From positions 1 through 10,208 of the forward strand of contig CAYWXT010000205.1 in the NCBI GenBank assembly GCA_964462125.1: a DNA stretch of 10,208 bases, read 5' to 3'. Made by a program: the position numbers and the translations under genes. Under the pieces are notes generated by a model. That model ran no database searches and had not been told where the DNA came from. It saw nothing but the letters and a program-made list of their open reading frames with translations. The DNA is from JAWLFY01 sp964462125. GTDB taxonomy: Bacteria > Planctomycetota > Planctomycetia > Pirellulales > Pirellulaceae. Below, piece by piece: positions 1-5,912 of the stretch (the first letter of the stretch is position 1; every line of letters starts with the position of its first letter).

Positions 1-451
1 GGGGACCTGGGAACGCCGCTATCCCCAGCTTCCATCCGCAGACGCCCGATTGATGAGCCGCTGGCGGAGGACGATTCGCCAGGGGGACCCCGAGGCCCAG
101 GTCAGCAGTGCGGGAGGCGAGGTCGTCGTGCGGGCAACGACGGCGGCCCACCGAATCGCCACGCAGAGCTGGTTTGACCAAGCGGGGGCGAGGCAGCCCC
201 CGCAGAAGCCGGACAAGACCGCCTCGAGGTTCACGCTAAAACTGAAAAACAAGCCGGCGGGCGAGGTCCTGCAGCAACTCGCCGCCGCGGCCGGTAAGGA
301 CTGCCAAATCGAACCTGAGGCCGCCACCGCCAGCGAGACGCTGGTCTCATTGCAGGCCGAGGACGCCACCCTCACCGAGTTGGCCCAGCGCGTCGCCGAC
401 CAAGCTGGCCTCGTCGTCACCTGGGGCGACCCCGTGGTCGTCTCCCAATAG
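1..451 (+). CDS. C-terminal part of an STN-domain (secretin/TonB short N-terminal-like) protein, 5' end outside window
   Basis: The frame is open from the first bases of the window to the TAG at 449-451, so the start codon lies upstream; TTG at 50 and ATG at 53 are internal codons. 149 residues are visible. Residues about 77-146 (FTLKLKNKPAGEVLQQLAAA, then a VSLQAEDATLTELAQRVADQ-like helix and a closing VVTWGDPVVV strand) follow the STN pattern: an amphipathic strand, helix, strand, then a 'L..al..i....gl.....' helix. STN domains occur at the N-termini of secretins and TonB-dependent receptors and act in the periplasm; here the domain ends the protein. The preceding segment (GGEVVVRATTAAHRIA, then a Pro-rich linker) resembles secretin N1-type strands, which is only a weak impression. 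Its place just before assembly ATPases fits an envelope component of the same machine, but this is inference. A FecR-like or unrelated planctomycete STN protein is possible. Confidence 0.6.
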   Translation, partial: GTWERRYPQLPSADARLMSRWRRTIRQGDPEAQVSSAGGEVVVRATTAAHRIATQSWFDQAGARQPPQKPDKTASRFTLKLKNKPAGEVLQQLAAAAGKDCQIEPEAATASETLVSLQAEDATLTELAQRVADQAGLVVTWGDPVVVSQ

Positions 452-486
452 GATTGCAGCTCCGTTGGGCAAACCACCCACTCCCC

Positions 487-514
487 ACCGCCAACGAACC
501 ACCGCCAACGAACC
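487..514 (+). repeat. perfect 14-bp tandem duplication upstream of gspE1
   Basis: ACCGCCAACGAACC occurs twice head to tail (487-500 and 501-514), followed by a third partial ACTGCC. It lies in the 181-bp spacer between the STN gene and the first ATPase gene. The rest of the spacer is pyrimidine-rich on the plus strand, with a poor promoter-like TATCCT at 557-562 that has no convincing -35. The motif CCAACGAA reappears in the leader of the second ATPase gene. Confidence 0.8.
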
Positions 515-632
515 ACTGCCCCCTAGCCGACGACTTCTTTTCCGCCCTTCGCCTGTTATCCTAGGCAGAGAGCTGTGCGCGACACTCTTTTCCTTTTCCG
601 CCGCCCCCACGACTTTTGGGACCACGACGACC

Positions 633-2393
633 ATGAGCAAGACGATGCAGGACTTCACCGATCTGCTCCTTCAAAAGGGGGTGATCAGCCTCGACCAGCT
701 CTCGGAAGCCGAGCAGGTCGCGAAGGACACCGGCGCCAGCATCGGGGACGTGTTGGTCAAGCTGGAGTATGCCACGCCGGAGGACGTTGCCTCGGCGATG
801 GCCAAGTTCCACAAGATTCCGTATATCGACCTGCGGCAAACGCGAATCCCCGAGTCGGTCGTGGAGTTGGTCCCGGAATCGGTGGCCCGCGAAAACACGA
901 TCATCCCCTACAAGGACGAAGATGGGGCGCTAACCATCCTGATCGCCGACCCGTTCGACCTGGAGACGATCGAGAAGCTCCGCTTCATCCTGAACCGCAA
1001 GATCGAAACCGCCCTGGCGCCGAAAGAAGCGATCAATGGGGCGATCAACCAATACTACGGTCAGGTCGAAGGGGAATCGGCCGACTCGATGCTGCAGGAA
1101 TTCACCGACACCGCCATCGACTTCACCGAGACCGAAGGGGGAGGCGATGCCCATGCCGAAGAGGACGTCGACGACAGCAGCGCCCCGGTGATCCGGCTGG
1201 TCAACCTGATGATCGCCGAGGCGGTTCAGCTGCGGGCCAGCGACATCCATGTCGAACCGTTCGAGGATCGCGTCCGCATCCGGTACCGCATCGATGGGGT
1301 CTGCGTCGAACGCGAAAGCGCCCCCCGGCGAATGCTCTCGGCCATCATCGCCCGCATCAAAATCCTCGCCAAAATCGACATCTCCGAAAAACGGCGGCCA
1401 ACCGACGGGCGGATCAAGATCACCGTCGGCGACAAACAGCTCGATCTGCGGGTCAGCATCATCCCCACCAATCACGGCCAGTCTGGGGTGATGCGGATCC
1501 TGGACAAGGACAACATCAAGGTCGGCGTCCGCCAGCTCGGGCTCTCCCAACGCGACTTCCGTAACTTCAACAACCTGATCCGACGACCCAACGGGATCGT
1601 CCTGGTCACCGGCCCCACCGGCTCCGGGAAAACGACCACCCTCTACGCCGCCCTCAACGCGCTGAACCGTCCCGACCGAAAAATCATCACCGCTGAAGAT
1701 CCCGTCGAGTACTACCTGCCGGGGATCAACCAGGTCGAAGTGCGACACTCCATCGGACTCGACTTCGCTCGCATCATCCGCGCCATGCTCCGCCAAGCCC
1801 CCAACATCATCCTGGTCGGTGAGATGCGCGACCACGAGACCGCATCGATGGGGATCCAAGCTTCTTTAACTGGACACCTGGTATTTAGCACGCTGCATAC
1901 GAACGATGCGCCCAGTGCTATATCACGAATGGTGGACATCGGTATCCCTGGGTATATGGTCGCCAGCAGCGTCATCGCGGTTTTGGCCCAGCGTCTGGTG
2001 CGGACAATCTGCCCACGCTGCAAGGTAAGGTATCAGCCCCCTGCAAGCGTCATCGCCGATTCGAACCTCCCGCCGGAGATGATCAAGCAGGCGGAGTTCG
2101 CCCGCGGCAAAGGATGCACCTATTGCGGCCGCACCGGCTACCGCGGACGGCTGGGGATCTACGAACTGATGCTGATCAACAACCGGCTCCGCGAAATGAT
2201 GTTCCACGCCGGAACGACCGCCGAGATCCGCGAAGAGGCGATAAAGAACGGTATGTCAACGCTTTACGCCGATGGAATGCTCAAGGTGATCCGCGGCATC
2301 ACGACCTTCGAAGAGGTCTATCGGGTGGCCAAACAGACCGAACAGGAGGAGCTGGCGATGAGCCACCTCGTCGCCGAAATCGACTCGCTCTGA
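633..2393 (+). CDS. gspE: GspE/PilB-family assembly ATPase (first copy)
   Basis: Cytoplasmic hexameric ATPase that powers pseudopilin or pilin polymerisation. I chose ATG 633 (586 aa, MSKTMQDFTDLL). The same frame is open back to TTG 465, but that adds 56 low-complexity residues encoded by the tandem-repeat spacer. Domains: MshEN/T2SSE-N-like domain about 1-145; acidic linker about 150-185 with many D/E; catalytic domain about 185-570. Motifs: Asp box AEDPVEY (E355, D356), Walker A GPTGSGKTTT (G327, K333), Walker B ILVGEMRDHET (E397, R399), His box STLHTNDAP (H422). A tetracysteine zinc site, C460-x2-C463 and C495-x2-C498, is typical of GspE/PilB and absent from PilT. Walker B is preceded by RQAPN rather than the usual RQDPD, a mild divergence also not seen in the second copy. 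No strong Shine-Dalgarno; only GGGA at 618-621. PilB is an equally good name because pilT follows. Confidence 0.93.
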   Translation: MSKTMQDFTDLLLQKGVISLDQLSEAEQVAKDTGASIGDVLVKLEYATPEDVASAMAKFHKIPYIDLRQTRIPESVVELVPESVARENTIIPYKDEDGALTILIADPFDLETIEKLRFILNRKIETALAPKEAINGAINQYYGQVEGESADSMLQEFTDTAIDFTETEGGGDAHAEEDVDDSSAPVIRLVNLMIAEAVQLRASDIHVEPFEDRVRIRYRIDGVCVERESAPRRMLSAIIARIKILAKIDISEKRRPTDGRIKITVGDKQLDLRVSIIPTNHGQSGVMRILDKDNIKVGVRQLGLSQRDFRNFNNLIRRPNGIVLVTGPTGSGKTTTLYAALNALNRPDRKIITAEDPVEYYLPGINQVEVRHSIGLDFARIIRAMLRQAPNIILVGEMRDHETASMGIQASLTGHLVFSTLHTNDAPSAISRMVDIGIPGYMVASSVIAVLAQRLVRTICPRCKVRYQPPASVIADSNLPPEMIKQAEFARGKGCTYCGRTGYRGRLGIYELMLINNRLREMMFHAGTTAEIREEAIKNGMSTLYADGMLKVIRGITTFEEVYRVAKQTEQEELAMSHLVAEIDSL

Positions 2394-2645
2394 TCCGCCA
2401 AACCGGCCGAGAGAGCCAAAACCAAGCCCCCTGAAGGACAGTCAACGACCGACCGGCAACCCAGTGATCGACGCCGGGTAACGCAGCCGAAAAATAGCCC
2501 TCGGGTGCAGGACGATTCCGGCTGTTGGGGGGTATCAGTGCCGCCGCTTATGGAGGTGCATATATTACCCCTTTCAGGGGATATTTTGACGGCCGATCCG
2601 CCTCAAAGGCCGGCCGCTCCCCGTTAAAACCGGCAGACGGGTCGT

Positions 2646-2684
2646 CCGCCCGCCGGCGACTTGGGCGGGAGTTTTCTTGGTTTT
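2646..2684 (+). terminator. possible intrinsic terminator after gspE1
   Basis: A perfect 6-bp GC stem, CCGCCC (2646-2651) with GGGCGG (2663-2668) and an 11-nt loop, extendable by one T-G pair, is followed after three bases by TTTTCTTGGTTTT (2672-2684). The T-tract is interrupted and offset, and the site is about 250 bp past the gspE1 stop, so the call is tentative. It would separate the first ATPase gene from pilT. Confidence 0.3.
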
Positions 2685-2705
2685 ACAACCCGTGCTAGCA
2701 ATAAT
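2677..2705 (+). promoter_or_regulatory. weak sigma70-like promoter candidate for pilT
   Basis: TTGGTT (2677-2682) and AATAAT (2700-2705) are separated by exactly 17 bp. The -10 matches consensus at 5 of 6 positions, the -35 at only 3 of 6. It directly follows the possible terminator and would leave a leader of roughly 215 nt before pilT. Chance occurrence in a comparatively AT-richer patch is quite possible. Confidence 0.22.
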
Positions 2706-2917
2706 GGCACTGGCAGCGGCGAGAGGCTGCCCAAGACAACAATATTCAGCTGAACTATTCAACTCATCCCTGGTGTCCTAGATCCCGATATCGCTGCCCC
2801 TCATGGGGCCGATTGTTCCCCACTTTGTCGCTCCGCCAACCCAATTCACCTCGCCTCCAGCATCTCCCCCCGGCCGCTGCGACGAGGTCCTCGGGTCCCT
2901 GGGAGCGACGCTAACCC

Positions 2918-2922
2918 GAAGG
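2918..2922 (+). promoter_or_regulatory. ribosome binding site supporting the GTG start of pilT
   Basis: GAAGG lies 7 nt before GTG 2930. It supports this start, and most neighbouring genes in the window lack such a site. Confidence 0.55.
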
Positions 2923-2929
2923 TTTTCTC

Positions 2930-4033
2930 GTGGCTCAAGTTCTGATCGACAAACTGTTGCAGGCGTGTGTCAAGCAGGGCGTCAGCGACATTCACATTGT
3001 CGTCGGCCAGCCACCGGTCTTCCGGCTGCACGGTCGGATGCGGAAGTTGGAAACGAAAACGTTGGAGGCCGAAGACACGGTGTCGTTGATGAAGAGCATC
3101 ACGCCGGAACGGTGCCAGCGGGAGTTGCAGGAAGCAGGAAGCGCCGACTTCGGGTTCGCCTTCGGTGATCTGGCCCGCTTCCGAGTCTCGGTGTTCAAAC
3201 AACGCGGCTTCATCTCGATGGTGCTGCGGCAGATTCCCAATGACAAATTGACCCCCGAGCAGCTAGGACTGCCCGAGTCGGTGGTCAAAATGGTCCACCG
3301 CCCGCGGGGGTTGTTCCTGGTCACCGGCCCGACCGGCAGTGGCAAGAGTACGACGCTGGCCAGTCTGATCAATCTGCTCAACGAAACCGTCGACCACCAC
3401 ATCATCACGATCGAAGACCCGATCGAGTTCTATCACGACCACATCGAGAGCACGATCAACCAGCGGGAGGTCGGCGTCGACGTACCGAGCTTCTCCGAGG
3501 CGATTCGGCGGGCGCTGCGTCAAGACCCCGACGTGATCCTGGTGGGCGAACTTCGTGACTTGGAAACCATCGAGGCGGCGATCAGCGCCGCGGAAACGGG
3601 CCACGTCGTCTTCGGAACCCTGCACACCAACAGTGCCCAAGGGACCGTCAACCGGATCATTGACGCTTTCCCCGGGAACCTGCAGGACCAGATCCGGACG
3701 CAGTTGGCCAGCACCCTGATCGGCGTCGTCGCGCAAACCCTGTTGCCGCGCGTCGGCGGGGGCCGACTCGCCGCCTACGAAGTCCTCAACGTCACCCCGG
3801 GGATCGCCAACCTGATCCGCGAAAACAAAACCTTTCGGATCAATAGCTCGATCCAGACCGGGGCCAAGTTCGGCATGCAATTGATGGACGACGCCCTGTT
3901 CAAACACTGGCAGAGTGAAACGATCACGGTCGAGGACGCGTTGGCCAAGGCCCACCGTCCCGATGACCTGGCCCGCCGGATCGTCCAGGCCCGCCAGGGT
4001 GTCGATGAATCGATCCCAGTCCCGGAAGAGTAG
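2930..4033 (+). CDS. pilT: PilT-like retraction ATPase
   Basis: Cytoplasmic hexameric ATPase that depolymerises type IV pili (twitching, retraction). 367 aa is the usual PilT length. The GTG start gives MAQVLIDKLLQACVKQGVSD, the standard compact PilT N-terminus without the long N-domain of GspE/PilB. Motifs: Walker A GPTGSGKSTT (G133, K139), Asp box TIEDPIEFYH, Walker B ILVGELRDLET (E207), His box GTLHTNSA (H232). The PilT-specific AIRNLIRE region is present as IANLIRENKT (292-301), followed by a Gln/Met-rich GAKFGMQLMDDAL segment typical of the family. There are no zinc-binding cysteine pairs, as expected. It sits between two assembly ATPase genes in the same orientation: 536 bp after the first, 102 bp before the second. 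PilU is less likely because the retained AIRNLIRE-like motif and ending fit PilT better. Confidence 0.95.
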   Translation: MAQVLIDKLLQACVKQGVSDIHIVVGQPPVFRLHGRMRKLETKTLEAEDTVSLMKSITPERCQRELQEAGSADFGFAFGDLARFRVSVFKQRGFISMVLRQIPNDKLTPEQLGLPESVVKMVHRPRGLFLVTGPTGSGKSTTLASLINLLNETVDHHIITIEDPIEFYHDHIESTINQREVGVDVPSFSEAIRRALRQDPDVILVGELRDLETIEAAISAAETGHVVFGTLHTNSAQGTVNRIIDAFPGNLQDQIRTQLASTLIGVVAQTLLPRVGGGRLAAYEVLNVTPGIANLIRENKTFRINSSIQTGAKFGMQLMDDALFKHWQSETITVEDALAKAHRPDDLARRIVQARQGVDESIPVPEE

Positions 4034-4047
4034 CCGTAGGCCGCGAC

Positions 4048-4053
4048 AAGGAG
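4048..4053 (+). promoter_or_regulatory. Shine-Dalgarno-like AAGGAG stranded 82 nt upstream of its start codon
   Basis: AAGGAG, a full match to the Shine-Dalgarno core, lies 82 nt before ATG 4136. No ATG occurs between them. The interval is filled by A/C-rich tandem repeats, and the bases just before the ATG (CCAAAACTAATTC) hold no ribosome binding site. It may be a displaced or standby site, or a coincidence. Confidence 0.3.
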
Positions 4054-4056
4054 CGT

Positions 4057-4116
4057 CACCAACGCACCAACGCACCAACGAAGAACGAATAACGAAGAAC
4101 CAAGAACGAAGAACCA
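4057..4116 (+). repeat. A/C-rich tandem repeat leader of gspE2
   Basis: CACCAACG is repeated perfectly three times (4057-4064, 4065-4072, 4073-4080). A GAAGAAC-based tract follows in which AACGAAGAACCA occurs twice (4091-4102 and 4105-4116). The plus strand is nearly T-free and should be unstructured as RNA. An in-frame TAA at 4130-4132 shows the tract is not part of the ATPase reading frame. Confidence 0.85.
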
Positions 4117-4135
4117 CTAACCCCAAAACTAATTC

Positions 4136-5848
4136 ATGGCCCCTCGTCGTATCGGACAGATCCTCGTCGACCTCGGTTTTCTCACCGATGAGCAACTCGA
4201 GGCGGTGCTGGAGGAACAGGAACAGCAGCCTGGGATGTTGCTCGGTAAGATCGCCGAGGACATGCAGCTGGTCACCGACGAACAGTTGATCCAGGCGCTC
4301 GCCGAGCAGATGGGGATGCAGACGGTCTCGCTGGATGAGGCCGACCTCGACCCGGAGGTGTTGGGGAAGATCTCCGAGACGATGGCCCAGCTGTACCGCG
4401 TGGTCCCGATCAAGTTTGAGGGCGACGTGCTGACCCTCGCCACCTGCGATCCCCAGAACCTGACGATCCAGGACGAGCTGCGGACGTTCCTCGGGTATGA
4501 AATCGTGATGGTCGTGGCGACCGAGGTCGATGTCCTGCAGGCGATCCAGAAGCATTACGACAGCGAGTCGGAGAGCGTCGAGAAGCTGGTCGCGGAACTG
4601 GCCAATGACGAGGAATTGAAGGCTTCGATCAAGGCGTTGGAGTCCGAGAAGTTCAATATTTCCGACGCCGCGGCGCTGGCCGATTCCGCCCCGGTCCGCA
4701 AGCTGTTGAACATGGTGCTGCTGCTGGCGATCAAGGACCAGGCCAGCGACGTCCACTTCGAGCCGTTTGAGGACGAGTTCCGGATTCGGATCAAGGCCGA
4801 AGGGGTATTGTACGAAATGGTTCCTCCCCCGCGGCACCTGGCCTTCGCCATCACCACGCGGATCAAGGTGATGGCCGACCTCGATATCGCTGAGCGGCGG
4901 ATGCCGCAGGATGGTCGGATCGAGTTGATGGTCGGCGGCCACCCGGTCGACCTCCGCGTCAGTGTTCTGCCGACGATCTTCGGCGAAAGCGTCGTCATGC
5001 GGGTGCTCGACCGCTCGGTCGTCAATTTGAACCTCGAAGACGTGGGGATGGACGAGAAAACGATCGGGCTGTTCCGCAACGCGATCGACCGGCCCAATGG
5101 GATCGTGCTGGTCACCGGTCCGACCGGCAGCGGCAAAACGACGACCCTCTACTCGGCCCTGACCGAACTGAACGACATCGAGGACAAGTTGATCACGACC
5201 GAAGACCCGGTCGAGTACGACATGGACGGCATCATCCAGATCCCGATCGACACCGATGTCGGCGTCACCTTCGCCGGCTGCCTGCGGGCGATCCTCCGCC
5301 AGGACCCCGACACGATCCTGGTCGGCGAAATTCGCGACTTGGAAACGGCGGAAATCTCGATCCAAGCAGCGCTGACCGGACACCTCGTCTTCAGCACGCT
5401 GCATACCAACGATGCCCCGGCCACCGTCACGCGACTGAAAGACATGGGCATCCCCCCGTTCATGATCTGCGCCACCCTCGAAGCGATCCTGGCCCAGCGG
5501 TTGGTGCGGCGGATCTGTACCAAGTGCCGCGAGGAGACGAAGGTCAGCAACGAGATGCTGTTCGACCTGGGGATGAAACGCGACGAGGTCGACGAGGTCA
5601 AATTCTTCAAAGGGGCCGGCTGCGAACAGTGCAACAACACCGGCTACAAGGGCCGCATCGCGCTGTTCGAACTGATGGTCCTCAACGATGCCATCCGTGA
5701 AATGGTGATGGGAAATTCCTCCACCGACGAACTCCGCGAGGAAGCCCAGCGCGACGGGATGATCCCGCTTCGCGAGTACGGATTGAGTCTGGCCCGAGAA
5801 GGGATCACCACGCTCGACGAAATCATCCGCGAAACGGTGCAAGACTGA
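4136..5848 (+). CDS. gspE: GspE/PilB-family assembly ATPase (second copy)
   Basis: 570-aa paralogue of the first ATPase and the one adjacent to the platform protein gene. ATG 4136 is fixed by an in-frame TAA immediately upstream. Domains: MshEN/T2SSE-N-like domain about 1-145 (MAPRRIGQILVDLGFLTDEQ), helical linker about 146-190, catalytic domain about 190-565. Motifs: Walker A GPTGSGKTTT (G328, K334), Asp box TEDPVEYDM, Walker B ILVGEIRDLETA (E398, R400) preceded by the canonical RQDPD, His box STLHTNDAP (H423), zinc site C461-x2-C464 and C496-x2-C499. Catalytic residues sit one position from those of the first copy, so the two are close in architecture, but linkers and C-termini differ. Its closeness to gspF (64-bp gap) suggests it is the ATPase that works with that platform. 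GspE and PilB cannot be told apart by sequence alone here. Confidence 0.94.
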   Translation: MAPRRIGQILVDLGFLTDEQLEAVLEEQEQQPGMLLGKIAEDMQLVTDEQLIQALAEQMGMQTVSLDEADLDPEVLGKISETMAQLYRVVPIKFEGDVLTLATCDPQNLTIQDELRTFLGYEIVMVVATEVDVLQAIQKHYDSESESVEKLVAELANDEELKASIKALESEKFNISDAAALADSAPVRKLLNMVLLLAIKDQASDVHFEPFEDEFRIRIKAEGVLYEMVPPPRHLAFAITTRIKVMADLDIAERRMPQDGRIELMVGGHPVDLRVSVLPTIFGESVVMRVLDRSVVNLNLEDVGMDEKTIGLFRNAIDRPNGIVLVTGPTGSGKTTTLYSALTELNDIEDKLITTEDPVEYDMDGIIQIPIDTDVGVTFAGCLRAILRQDPDTILVGEIRDLETAEISIQAALTGHLVFSTLHTNDAPATVTRLKDMGIPPFMICATLEAILAQRLVRRICTKCREETKVSNEMLFDLGMKRDEVDEVKFFKGAGCEQCNNTGYKGRIALFELMVLNDAIREMVMGNSSTDELREEAQRDGMIPLREYGLSLAREGITTLDEIIRETVQD

Positions 5849-5859
5849 GCTGCTCGCTT

Positions 5860-5898
5860 CTCAAAATCCTGTATCCCGAAATTTCCTTCCGTTTTGAG
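5860..5898 (+). repeat. 7-bp inverted repeat in the gspE2-gspF gap
   Basis: CTCAAAA (5860-5866) and TTTTGAG (5892-5898) can pair across a 25-nt loop, filling most of the 64-bp intercistronic gap and ending 14 nt before the gspF ATG. The stem is AT-rich and the loop long, so any regulatory role is speculative. Confidence 0.3.
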
Positions 5899-5912
5899 CC
5901 TCGGTTTCTGAT

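Larger units (their letters stand above)
2394..2929 (+). other. 536-bp gene-free region with several hairpins between gspE1 and pilT
   Basis: No convincing coding frame on either strand. It contains a short hairpin CCCCT-ttc-AGGGG (2568-2580) flanked by AT-rich TATATT and ATATTTT; CCCGT/ACGGG (2620-2641); CCGCCC/GGGCGG (2646-2668); and GGCAGC/GCTGCC (2712-2731). A longer-range pair CTTGGGC (2660-2666) / GCCCAAG (2729-2735) could compete with the last two. The cluster at 2560-2735 may be a structured leader RNA, a terminator followed by a promoter, or a small RNA. I recognise no known RNA family. The remainder (2394-2550 and 2740-2915) shows nothing I can name. Confidence 0.5.

Noticed and set aside
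465..632. Upstream TTG extension of the first ATPase (56 extra residues)
   Set aside because: The extension is encoded by the tandem-repeat spacer, is low in complexity, and the MshEN-type N-domain begins naturally at ATG 633.
2550..2627. 25-codon plus-strand frame MEVHILPLSGDIL
   Set aside because: The GGAGG there lies inside the frame rather than before it, codon use is unremarkable, and it spans the CCCCT/AGGGG hairpin.
2704..2724. Sigma54-like TGGCAC element upstream of pilT
   Set aside because: The -24-like TGGCAC (2705-2710) is not followed by a TTGC element at the required distance; the nearest GC is 2 bp too close, and the reverse strand lacks the GG dinucleotide.
2574..2762. Minus-strand 62-codon frame in the gspE1-pilT gap
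   Set aside because: No ribosome binding site, no recognisable protein features, and it overlaps the hairpin cluster; chance frame.
3263..5842. Very long antisense open frame (859 codons) across pilT and gspE2
   Set aside because: It is the complement of two genes with all expected motifs. The predicted peptide is dominated by Asp/Arg/Val/Gly/His in the pattern produced by reading GC-biased codons backwards, with no recognisable domain.
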